Assembly (NCBI GenBank): GCA_024654505.1
Contig: JANLHN010000003.1
Location: 231,037 to 295,036 of the forward strand
Source of the DNA: Nanobdellota archaeon
GTDB taxonomy: Archaea > Nanobdellota > Nanobdellia > Pacearchaeales > GW2011-AR1
DNA length: 64,000 nucleotides
Direction: 5' to 3'
Shown: piece by piece, positions 37,386 through 45,799 of the stretch
How the letters are laid out: every line of letters starts with the position of its first letter
How positions within the stretch are numbered: position 1 is the stretch's first letter
Translations under genes and position numbers: made by a program
The notes under the pieces: model-generated
Told to the model about the DNA's origin: nothing
Databases searched by the model: none
What the model saw: the letters and a program-made list of their open reading frames with translations, nothing else

Positions 37386-38921
37386 TTATGCGATTGAAAC
37401 CTGAAATCTTTGTAAAACCTCTTGGGGATTTTTCTTATAATCATTAAAAATTCTCTGAACTTCCTCGTATCCAAAAACTTTTTTTTGGAACATTGAATAA
37501 ATTAATTTTGTTCTTGTATTAAACTCTCTTTGTAATTCTTCCACAGGTATTCCATATTTTTCCCCAATTTTTTCGAATATTTTACTTTCTTTTTTGAAAT
37601 AAAATTTATCATCTGCGGGGTTCCAGCTAAATGGTGTGTTGGTTAGTGCTGTTCCGTCTGCTTGAACTCTAACAACCTCTACTATCTCTCTTAGCCTTCT
37701 TGTTTCTCTCCCATTAACAATTGCATGAGAAACTATTGCAACCACATCAAGCCCATTAACTAACATTGGACTAAGATTAATAGGGGGTGTCTCAAGTCGG
37801 CGAATTAGGGCATCTACCGAATCCGCGTGCATTGTGGAAATTGACGCGTGGCCAGAAGCCATCCCCTGGAATAAAACTGAAGCTTCTATTCCCCTAACTT
37901 CTCCCACAATTACATAATCAGGGTTTTGTCTAAACGAGCCCCTTAACAAACTGAACATATCTACTTCACCAACGCCCCCAGAAGTTACTCCACTACGAAC
38001 CACAGATGGAAGCCAGTTTTCTCTAGGAAGATTTATTTCTCTAGTATCTTCAATAGATACAACTCTATTTTCTTGTGGAATAAAAAAAGCTATTGCATTT
38101 AGTAATGTTGTTTTACCCGAACCAGTTCCCCCAACAATCATTAAGTTAGATTGATATTGTAATATAATCCAAAAATAAGCTAACATTTCTGGACTAAGTT
38201 CGTGGAAACCCAAAAGTTGTACGGGTGTCCATGGGACCTTAGTAAATTTACGAATCGTGAATGTTGGACCTTTAGAAGAAATATCTGTAGTGTATGTTGC
38301 GTTGACACGAGACCCATCTGGAAGAGAACCATCTAATATTGGAGAGGAATAAGAAATGTGCTTTCCAGATTTCTGAGCTAATTTTTCTACAAAACTTGAA
38401 AGTGTATCTAGGTCATGGAATTTAACTGTTGTTTTAATATTTCTAAATACTCTGTGAGCAAGATAGATTGGTTCTCCAACCCCATTGCATTCAATGTCTT
38501 CAATGTAGTAATCATGAATCATTGCTTCTATCTCATTCAATCCAATAAAGTTTCTGTAAAGATAATAAAACATCTTGTCAAAAGTTTCTTGTTCTATGGA
38601 AAGCCCAAGTTCCGATATTATCAGCTTGGCGGTTTTTTCAATATAATCTAAGCTATTTTCTTGTGTCTTCTCTTCTTCCATCATGTTAATATTCACAACT
38701 TCTCTCATGGCGTCACTTATTCTTTTCAGGTTCGCCTTGTCTCCTTCAGAAAGTAATGGTTCCTCTACTTCATAAATAACTTCTCGGCTCTTTTCATCCC
38801 AATAAATGTGAATAGACACATAAGGGTCTATGACCATATAACGTAAATTAATCTTTGTTTTATCCTCTGGTCTTGGGACCGAAGGCATTCTCGGATTTAA
38901 ATTCAGTTTTATATCGCCCAT
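37386..38921 (-). CDS. type II/IV secretion ATPase (archaeal pilus/archaellum type)
   Basis: MIVGGTGSGKTTLLNAIAFFIP Walker A; NPDYVIVGEVRGIEASVLFQGMASGHASISTMHADS. Confidence 0.93.
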   Translation of the reverse strand: MGDIKLNLNPRMPSVPRPEDKTKINLRYMVIDPYVSIHIYWDEKSREVIYEVEEPLLSEGDKANLKRISDAMREVVNINMMEEEKTQENSLDYIEKTAKLIISELGLSIEQETFDKMFYYLYRNFIGLNEIEAMIHDYYIEDIECNGVGEPIYLAHRVFRNIKTTVKFHDLDTLSSFVEKLAQKSGKHISYSSPILDGSLPDGSRVNATYTTDISSKGPTFTIRKFTKVPWTPVQLLGFHELSPEMLAYFWIILQYQSNLMIVGGTGSGKTTLLNAIAFFIPQENRVVSIEDTREINLPRENWLPSVVRSGVTSGGVGEVDMFSLLRGSFRQNPDYVIVGEVRGIEASVLFQGMASGHASISTMHADSVDALIRRLETPPINLSPMLVNGLDVVAIVSHAIVNGRETRRLREIVEVVRVQADGTALTNTPFSWNPADDKFYFKKESKIFEKIGEKYGIPVEELQREFNTRTKLIYSMFQKKVFGYEEVQRIFNDYKKNPQEVLQRFQVSIA

Positions 38922-38946
38922 TCATCAACTAAGAGGTTTAACTTTA

Positions 38947-39480
38947 TTAAGCTTCCCTTAAATCTATTTTCAGATTGCCTGTTCCAGACATCCCTTTGTT
39001 TTCGATTATTAAAGTGTAGGGGATTGGTGCCGAATCAAGTGTTTTTATTCCATTTTCAACTCCATTATGAGAAAGATTTACACCATAACCTAATTTTAAT
39101 GTAACTTCCCAAGGCACTGATTCCTTTGTGGTTACATTTATTCTTCCTATTGGAACTGATATTCCTTTTTCGCTATATTCAAAACTGGAATCAATAATCC
39201 ATGAGATAGTATTATCATCCATATTAATTAGAACTTTTCCTTTTCCAATCTTTAAGTCAATTGAACGTCGATTTCCTGTAGCCTTTTGTACTTCATAGAT
39301 TTTATCGTCAATATTCCCCAATGATTCAATTGCCTGTTCGATTATGATAGAATCTTTTTTTGCTTCAATTTTTGGTTTTGCAACAACCAACACAAGGCCT
39401 ATAATTGCTAAACCAATTAGGGTATAGATTACAGTTTCTACCCATATTTGTCCACCCCTATTCAGTCGACTCCGTTTCAT
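38947..39480 (-). CDS. pilin-like membrane protein
   Basis: LNRGGQIWVETVIYTLIGLAIIGLVLVVA. Confidence 0.65.
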   Translation of the reverse strand: MKRSRLNRGGQIWVETVIYTLIGLAIIGLVLVVAKPKIEAKKDSIIIEQAIESLGNIDDKIYEVQKATGNRRSIDLKIGKGKVLINMDDNTISWIIDSSFEYSEKGISVPIGRINVTTKESVPWEVTLKLGYGVNLSHNGVENGIKTLDSAPIPYTLIIENKGMSGTGNLKIDLREA

Positions 39481-39590
39481 GAGATTAAAATACTATTTAG
39501 CTTTAAATAATCTGCGGAAGAAGAGATCTACTAAAGGATTCTAGGAGGAAATATTTCTAGTTTGATTTTTTATAAAAAAATTAAAAAGTT

Positions 39591-39608
39591 CTAGGGCTCC
39601 CGTGGGAG
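39591..39608. terminator. GGCTCCC-GT-GGGAGCC hairpin downstream of pilin gene (approximate bounds)
   Basis: Perfect 7-bp inverted repeat next to an A/T tract. Confidence 0.45.
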
Positions 39609-39637
39609 CCAAAAAAATAAAAAAATAAAGAGTTGGA

Positions 39638-40111
39638 TTAACACTCTCGAAGTGTCTTTGAGGCAGATATGTCACAAGTTTCCCTTGCATTCCCTATCTT
39701 TACTATTGGAGCAATGTCTACACTTTCAATTGTACCAACTATTCCAGAGGTGTCAATTATATAGGTCTTTTCTTCATTACTTCCTGGAAAATCAGATGTC
39801 TGATTGCTTAGGAGAAAAGAGGTTGTATCACCTCCTGCGGAAACAAGAACCTGTATGTCTGCTAGATCGAAATCCCTAGCTCCATGTTTTATCTGTAAAG
39901 ATATTGTATCTGCGGTTGTGTTCTTACAAGTATATCCCTCGTCAGATATTGCAATTTGTGAGACTACATCTACACAAACAGTTCCCTTGTTAAGTTGATT
40001 ATTAATCATGGGGATTATTGCTGCCCAGATGATTGTAACTGCTGCCACAGTAATTAATATAATCAAAACTGTTGCAACAATTGCTGAAATACCTTTTTTA
40101 TTATTCATCAT
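39638..40111 (-). CDS. archaeal type IV pilin
   Basis: NNKKGISAIVATVLIILITVAAVTIIWAAI; strong SD AGGAGGT. Confidence 0.82.
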   Translation of the reverse strand: MMNNKKGISAIVATVLIILITVAAVTIIWAAIIPMINNQLNKGTVCVDVVSQIAISDEGYTCKNTTADTISLQIKHGARDFDLADIQVLVSAGGDTTSFLLSNQTSDFPGSNEEKTYIIDTSGIVGTIESVDIAPIVKIGNARETCDISASKTLREC

Positions 40112-40156
40112 AACCTCCTTTCATACCAAATTGAATAGTTTTTACCATTTTTATAC

Positions 40157-40621
40157 TTATAGTATTATAGTCTGTCCAACATCTCCGCATGTGAAGACTC
40201 GATTTGTTGATTTTCCGTGGACGGTTCCAATTAATGCGGGATAAACAGTTATCTCCTTTGGTCGAGTATTATCACTCATACGAAGAGTAATTTCTCCCCT
40301 AGTAGATTTTCCCGCGTCAATATTAAATTTAAATTTATTTATTTCTGAGTTTCCTTTTTCGTCAAACATCTTTACATCTAAATGGTAAATGTCTATATCT
40401 CCATTATTAACTACTTCTAAAGCATCTTCGCCCGAAACTGTTTCAACTCTTTCCACTGAAAAATCTACGGTGTTACATAAAACGTCTATTGGTCGGCCAA
40501 ATTTGTCTATTTGTTCTGAAATAAATCCTCTTGCCCATAAAAATATTAAAGATGAAAGAACCAGCACCAATAACACTAAAAGAACTGTTGCAATAACAGG
40601 TGATAATCCTCTTTTTCCCAT
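40157..40621 (-). CDS. archaeal type IV pilin
   Basis: MGKRGLSPVIATVLLVLLVLVLSSLIFLWARGFI. Confidence 0.82.
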   Translation of the reverse strand: MGKRGLSPVIATVLLVLLVLVLSSLIFLWARGFISEQIDKFGRPIDVLCNTVDFSVERVETVSGEDALEVVNNGDIDIYHLDVKMFDEKGNSEINKFKFNIDAGKSTRGEITLRMSDNTRPKEITVYPALIGTVHGKSTNRVFTCGDVGQTIIL

Positions 40622-40662
40622 AGAGTTTGTTAGGTCTTTTTGTTTATAAATTTATGGAAGGA

Positions 40663-41142
40663 TTATATGCATGAAATTTTTTGCGAGGCTGTTGACTTAC
40701 AAGAAATCTTCTCTCCCTCCCTCATGAATGGTTGAACTTCTACTAATGTTAGGTTTGGGAAGGAACCAACAGAGGTGTTGTCTAGTACTGCTATGGTTAT
40801 GTGTTCTTCTCCAGGTAAAATTGGAACCCCTGTGTCATTAAGAGTATAAAACCCTAGCTCGGCACCGGTACGATTATGTACTCTCAAAGTAAATCCATCT
40901 ACAGTGAATAGTCCTTTATTTTTAAGTGTCACCTCTAAAAAGCTTCCCCCATTACAAAAATAATCTTCTATAATTATATTTACTCCATCTGGACAGGCAG
41001 GGAGTTCATCCTCACTAACATAGAACCTTAACCAATTGTAAACCAATACTGAAAGAGATAATGTAATAGTTATTAATAATACATAGGCTACAAGATTGCT
41101 CAACCCTCTATGGTTTTTATTTAACCGAGATAAACGCCTCAT
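40663..41142 (-). CDS. archaeal type IV pilin-like protein
   Basis: NKNHRGLSNLVAYVLLITITLSLSVLVYNWLRFYV. Confidence 0.75.
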   Translation of the reverse strand: MRRLSRLNKNHRGLSNLVAYVLLITITLSLSVLVYNWLRFYVSEDELPACPDGVNIIIEDYFCNGGSFLEVTLKNKGLFTVDGFTLRVHNRTGAELGFYTLNDTGVPILPGEEHITIAVLDNTSVGSFPNLTLVEVQPFMREGEKISCKSTASQKISCI

Positions 41143-41767
41143 TGCCTTCCTCCTTTTGCATTAAAAAGATAACTTGACGATGTTGGGATATCGGAAAAGT
41201 AAAATCGTTTTTTAAAATTTTTACGGTTATTGACGCATCTGAACCAAGGTTGCTAAATGTTGCGTTTGCACCAGTTCCACCAAGAGAATCATACTGATTA
41301 TAAACTACATAATTATTTCCGCCATAGGAAATTGTAGAATTTATACTTAGGCTCCCTCCATTGATTGGTGTTGAACTCCCTTCTTGGAATATCTGTGCTA
41401 CATCGGCCCCATAGTTTTCAACCGTCAGGGAAGAGTTGTCTCCATAAATAAACATAAAATTTGCATTGTAATCTTTATCTCTAATATCTCCGGCCAATAA
41501 TTTAACAAATTCTGTTAGGTTTGCGCCATCATTGAATTTATTGTAAACTTCATAATTTATCACTCCACCTGCTTCTTTTTTTACTTCAAAACTAAAGTCA
41601 TAGAAATTTAATGGTTCTTTATTTATCCGGGCATAATTTGCAGTGATTCCCATGCTTAAGACTATTGCCGAAATGATTACTGCAGCAAGCAAAAAGAACT
41701 GTCCTCTTTTTTGATTTTTCAAGGAAAAATTAAAATATGAAACTTCTCTGAAGTTACTTTTTCTCAT
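41117..41767 (-). CDS. pilin-like membrane protein
   Basis: KNQKRGQFFLLAAVIISAIVLSMGITANYA. Confidence 0.6.
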   Translation of the reverse strand: MRKSNFREVSYFNFSLKNQKRGQFFLLAAVIISAIVLSMGITANYARINKEPLNFYDFSFEVKKEAGGVINYEVYNKFNDGANLTEFVKLLAGDIRDKDYNANFMFIYGDNSSLTVENYGADVAQIFQEGSSTPINGGSLSINSTISYGGNNYVVYNQYDSLGGTGANATFSNLGSDASITVKILKNDFTFPISQHRQVIFLMQKEEGNEAFISVK

Positions 41768-41802
41768 ATATTGTGGAAGAGGGAGATGTTTATAAAATTA
41801 GT

Positions 41803-42060
41803 GTAGGCCCGACAGGTGGCTCAAATCCGCTGAAAAGCGGTCAAGGGTAATCCTCAGTTCTGCGACCCTCCAAGCACCTAAACCATAACTTAGGGCTGCT
41901 TCGTTCCCGATCTGACCCAGTTCATTAAGGCAAGATCAAAGAGGACAAAACCTCAACGTCAAACCAATGACATTCCCAGTTTCATCTCACGCCCTGCCTT
42001 ACAGTCCGCCATAAAGCCCGTTTGCGAATAGCGTGGGGCTAACACGCCGACCTGGCCTAC
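41803..42060 (-). ncRNA. signal recognition particle RNA (7S RNA)
   Basis: Minus strand GGGTCAGATCGGGAACGAAGCAGCCCTAAG matches the SRP S-domain; termini GTAGGCC...GGGCCTAC pair; upstream A/T-rich promoter-like CCCTTAAAAAC. Confidence 0.93.
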
Positions 42061-42102
42061 AATAATTCAGGGGAGAACGAGTTTTTAAGGGTTTTCCCAC
42101 TC

Positions 42103-43299
42103 CTATTTTCTATTAGATTCTATTACTTTCTTTACCTTGCTAGCAGTTAGGAAAAGAAGAAACATAAATACAGCAAAGAGGATAAATAAATATTTGAATG
42201 GTAGGAAAATTAATAAAATTGCGGCTGATAACTTCCCTATGAAGCCTGCTACATCTATAGTGGTATTGTAGGGGCTATAAAATCTATATTTTTCTTTTCC
42301 CTTAAGTATATCAAAGAAATATGCCTCTGTTGTTGGTTCCACCATTGCCATTCCTATGCTTGCCAATACTAACAAAGATAGGATAACATAAATATTGGGT
42401 ACAAAAAAGCAAATGAAAGAGATTATCGAAACAATTAGGTAACCTGTTTGGAAAAGAGACTTGAATCCTTTTTTACTTGCAGATTTTGCGAAAATATAAT
42501 CTAAAGCTATCAAAGGTATGGCAACAGCAAAGAGGAAATAACCTATCCATAAGTCTCCTAAACCAGAACGGATAATCATTAAGGGGATAAATAGGTAGAT
42601 AAAAGTCCACCAAAGATTAACTCCTCCACCCAGAATATAAGCATGTGCTCTTTTTTTATCTTTGAAAAAATCTAGAAAGTTTTTTAACATATTGGAGTCT
42701 ATCCTTTCCTTACCTTTAGGGTCTTTAATATTTGAACTTTTAAATAAAATTAACCCAATAAATATAAAAACTGCTGCTAAAAGAAAAACTTTGGGTATCC
42801 CATACATTGAAGCTACATATCCTGCAATTAGAGGACCAATTAGCCATGCTACACTCCCAAAAGTGTAGAGGAGACCCTCATTACTTGAAACCTCTTTATT
42901 TTTTGAATTGTCTCGTATAATTATTCCAAGACTAGAAATCCTTAGTGTATACATTATTGTCAATAGTGCCGCTAAAAGAATAAACAAAAAGAAATTTTCA
43001 TTTATGGAGAAAAGAATGTAAAATATCATAGACAAAAATAGTGAAATTAAATATATTTTTGCTTTGTCATGTTTTTCAATTAAAGGAATAATTAAAAAAT
43101 AGGAGATAAAAGAAATTATTGTTAATACTGCAGAAACAAAACCCACTAAAGAAGCATCTTTTAGGAAGCTGTCTAAGTAAACTGCCCAAATTGTGTCAAG
43201 ATAAGCTGAAGATAGTGCAATTATAAATAAAACAATAGCCAATCTTCCAATGACTGTGAGATTTCTACGGCCTCCCCTTAGCCTCATTAAAATTCCCAT
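42103..43299 (-). CDS. MFS transporter
   Basis: 398 aa, about 12 TM segments, MFS-like layout. Confidence 0.8.
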   Translation of the reverse strand: MGILMRLRGGRRNLTVIGRLAIVLFIIALSSAYLDTIWAVYLDSFLKDASLVGFVSAVLTIISFISYFLIIPLIEKHDKAKIYLISLFLSMIFYILFSINENFFLFILLAALLTIMYTLRISSLGIIIRDNSKNKEVSSNEGLLYTFGSVAWLIGPLIAGYVASMYGIPKVFLLAAVFIFIGLILFKSSNIKDPKGKERIDSNMLKNFLDFFKDKKRAHAYILGGGVNLWWTFIYLFIPLMIIRSGLGDLWIGYFLFAVAIPLIALDYIFAKSASKKGFKSLFQTGYLIVSIISFICFFVPNIYVILSLLVLASIGMAMVEPTTEAYFFDILKGKEKYRFYSPYNTTIDVAGFIGKLSAAILLIFLPFKYLFILFAVFMFLLFLTASKVKKVIESNRK

Positions 43300-43425
43300 A
43301 TTTATTTTATGTTAAATGGGATTAAAAACTTACCTTCCTCGGAAGGCTTAAATAATCATTTAAGTTTTCTTAATAATGAAGAAAGTAACATCAAAGAGGT
43401 TTCATGTTTTCATTTAACAAATAAA

Positions 43426-44091
43426 ATGAAAAAAGGAGAATTGGGACAAAAAAGGTTATTGAATCTTATCCTCTTGGTTTTCCTAGCAATTATAATCTAT
43501 TTTATTTTCAGATCAAGTGGGTTTAGTATTGATAAGGTTACTTCCATTATAGAATCTACGGGGGTTTTTGGTCCAGTTATTTTAGTCTTGGTCCTAATCA
43601 TCCATGGGATTTTTTCCTTTTTTCCAATGGCAGTACTTCTTTTTTTTTCTGGAACTGCCTATGGGATTCTCAATGCATCTATTTATTCTATGATAGGTCT
43701 TTTGTTAGGAGCTGTTGTAGCTTTTTTTATTGGGAGAAAATATGGAGAGGGTCTCGAGAAGAGATGGATTTCGGCAGAGAAAAGAAGACATATTTCAAAT
43801 TTATTTGAGAAACATGGAATTCTTATTTCTTTCTTTGGAAGAATGAGTTTCTTTCTCCCTTCAGACACTGTTTCGATTGCTTCTGGAACGACTAAGATGA
43901 ATTTTTGGAAATACCTTTGGGCTACGTTCCTAGGATTTTTACCTTTAGTATTACTTTTTACCTATGTTGGATCAAAAGCCCTAATAATAGTTGAAAGCGT
44001 TAAGGGAATATTTATAGTTCTTGGAGTTATGATGGTATTATTCTTGATTGCAAGATATTGGCATAATATCATTGATTATTTTAAAAAGTAG
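43426..44091 (+). CDS. DedA/VTT (TVP38/TMEM64-like) membrane protein
   Basis: FSGTAYGILNASIYSMIGLLLGAVVAFFIGRKYG; FFGRMSFFLPSDTVSIASGTTKMNFWKYLWATFLG; ORF track start 43309. Confidence 0.82.
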   Translation: MKKGELGQKRLLNLILLVFLAIIIYFIFRSSGFSIDKVTSIIESTGVFGPVILVLVLIIHGIFSFFPMAVLLFFSGTAYGILNASIYSMIGLLLGAVVAFFIGRKYGEGLEKRWISAEKRRHISNLFEKHGILISFFGRMSFFLPSDTVSIASGTTKMNFWKYLWATFLGFLPLVLLFTYVGSKALIIVESVKGIFIVLGVMMVLFLIARYWHNIIDYFKK

Positions 44092-44195
44092 AATTGGAAA
44101 ATATCTTTTTCCTGAGAAAGAGAAAAAATAAACGCCTACTACTCGCAATCATGTCTTCAATAATTTTAATCATTTGTTGAGGACCTAATTGCTCG

Positions 44196-44289
44196 CCAGG
44201 AATCTGTTCGCATTTTACTCTTGAAGATTTATAGTTTAGTTCAAGAGCAAAAGTGCTCAAACCTGGGCCCAGGTTCGGATACGCCTACA
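44196..44289. repeat. tRNA-Ser trailer tandem repeat unit 1 (94 bp)
   Basis: CCAGGAATCTGTTCGCATTTTACTCTTGAAG...CCTGGGCCCAGGTTCGGATACGCCTACA. Confidence 0.92.
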
Positions 44290-44383
44290 CCAGGAATCTG
44301 TTCGCATTTCACTCTTGAAGATTTATAGTTTAGTTCAAGAGCAAAAGTGCTCAAACCTGGGCCCAGGTTCGGATACGCCTACA
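44290..44383. repeat. tRNA-Ser trailer tandem repeat unit 2 (94 bp)
   Basis: Nearly identical to unit 1, exact 94-bp period; its last 8 bp are the tRNA-Ser 3' end. Confidence 0.92.
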
Positions 44384-44456
44384 CCAGGAATCGAACCTGG
44401 GAGCCCCGAAGGGCGCGGATTAGCAATCCGCTGCAATACCATTATGCGATGTAGGC
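44376..44456 (-). tRNA. tRNA-Ser (GCT)
   Basis: GCCTACATCGCATAATGGTATTGCAGCGGATTGCTAATCCGCGCCCTTCGGGGCTCCCAGGTTCGATTCCTGGTGTAGGCG; long variable arm, anticodon GCT, G73. Confidence 0.95.
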
Positions 44457-44501
44457 TTGTGTTTTGCTACGAGCATTCATGAAACATCTTTGATGTTACT
44501 T

Positions 44502-44583
44502 TATGCGATGTAGGCTTGGCTTTGGTCTTTTCCATCATCACGTTCGCGTAAGCGAGACCAAAGGGACTATGCGATGTAGGCTT
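44502..44583. repeat. two extra copies of the tRNA-Ser 5' end upstream of the gene
   Basis: TATGCGATGTAGGCTT at 44443..44458 (in tRNA), 44502..44517 and 44568..44583. Confidence 0.9.
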
Positions 44584-44689
44584 ATGAAATTAGAATAAGT
44601 TTTGGTAATTTAAAGGTTTGTGTGGGGCCACATTTGTCTTAACTTAAGGGGGGTCAGAAAGTTTTATAACCTTTGGGTGCCCTTGTATT

Positions 44690-44775
44690 CTATTCTACTT
44701 CGGTAGAATCATTTGGCTTCGGTCAGGTGTGGAGGGTTAGTAGGCTTCGGTTTTCTAACCTTCCTCTTTTTATTG
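44690..44775 (+). ncRNA. candidate structured small RNA with three C(UUCG)G hairpins
   Basis: Hairpins at 44692..44709, 44714..44725, 44731..44764 followed by TCTTTTTATT; TATA-like GTTTTATAACC about 25 nt upstream. Confidence 0.5.
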
Positions 44776-44822
44776 AATTAACCTACCTAAATACTTATAA
44801 ATTGTAATTCCCCCTAAAGATT

Positions 44823-45134
44823 ATGGAAAAGGATGTAGGGAAGATAAAAAAAGGAGAATATCAGGGGACTGTAACGGAGGTTGTTGTAGGCATTCGAGAA
44901 TATAACGGAAAGGTGGGAGTAGATATTAGAGAGTTTACTCAGAGTGAGCAATATACTGGACCTACAAAGAAAGGCCTTCGAATTCCTGCGGCGAACTTTG
45001 AGGAGTTTAAGAAACTTATTAATTCTATAAATCCCAAAGACCTTAAGGCATCTGTTGTGGCCCAAGAGAGTTTACCAGAACCAAAGGATGATGGAAACGA
45101 CTCTTCAGGGATTGATGAAAAAGGTTTGATGTGA
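44823..45134 (+). CDS. PC4/p15-like transcriptional coactivator domain protein
   Basis: GKVGVDIREFTQSEQYTGPTKKGLRIPAANFEEFKKLI. Confidence 0.78.
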   Translation: MEKDVGKIKKGEYQGTVTEVVVGIREYNGKVGVDIREFTQSEQYTGPTKKGLRIPAANFEEFKKLINSINPKDLKASVVAQESLPEPKDDGNDSSGIDEKGLM

Positions 45135-45713
45135 TTAGATTGCCGTAACTCTATTTCTACCATCTTGTTTGGATTGATAGAGGGCTTTATCTGTTCGAGT
45201 TATCATCTTTTTCATTGTGTCCTTGTCTTTATATTCGGTTACCCCAATAGAGATTGTTATTCCATATTTTTTGAGTTTGTTATTTTTATATAGTCCTTTT
45301 CTCATTCTTTCTGCGGCTTTTTTTGCTTTTGAAAGCGGTGTTTCTGGAAGAAGAACTAAGAATTCTTCTCCACCAAATCTTGCAAGAACATCATACTTTC
45401 TTGTGGTTTTTAGTAATGTTTGGGCTAAATCATAAAGAATTTCATCGCCCATAACATGACCATATTTATCATTGTATTTTTTGAAGCAGTCTATATCTAG
45501 CATTGCTAAAGATATGTTTTGTTTTCCCCTTCTTGCCTTTTCTAATTCAATCTCAAAAACATTTGTGAAAAAGCGATGATTATATAACCCTGTTTTATCG
45601 TCTCTTGTCGCGAGATCGTGTAATTCATAGAGGGATTTTTTGAATTTCTTTAAAACTTTAGATACCTCTTTTTTGAATTCTAGATTTAGAACACTATTCC
45701 CTTTATTTATCAT
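45135..45713 (-). CDS. GGDEF-domain protein (putative diguanylate cyclase)
   Basis: DDKTGLYNHRFF; LDIDCFKKYNDKYGHVMGDEIL; RKYDVLARFGGEEF; ADKALYQSKQDGRNRV. Confidence 0.95.
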   Translation of the reverse strand: MINKGNSVLNLEFKKEVSKVLKKFKKSLYELHDLATRDDKTGLYNHRFFTNVFEIELEKARRGKQNISLAMLDIDCFKKYNDKYGHVMGDEILYDLAQTLLKTTRKYDVLARFGGEEFLVLLPETPLSKAKKAAERMRKGLYKNNKLKKYGITISIGVTEYKDKDTMKKMITRTDKALYQSKQDGRNRVTAI

Positions 45714-45799
45714 AGACTATAGATGGTTTCTGCATTTTTATAGATTTGGTTGGAAAAACATATTTAAATGAGCATTTCTTGTAATCTGTTGAGGAAAAG

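Noticed and set aside
41803-42060. RNase P RNA as an identity for this ncRNA
   Set aside because: The S-domain signature GGGTCAGATCGGGAACGAAGCAGCC and the terminal pairing fit SRP RNA instead.
44196-44383. CRISPR-like array
   Set aside because: The units are contiguous 94-bp tandem copies with no unique spacers and no cas genes in the window.
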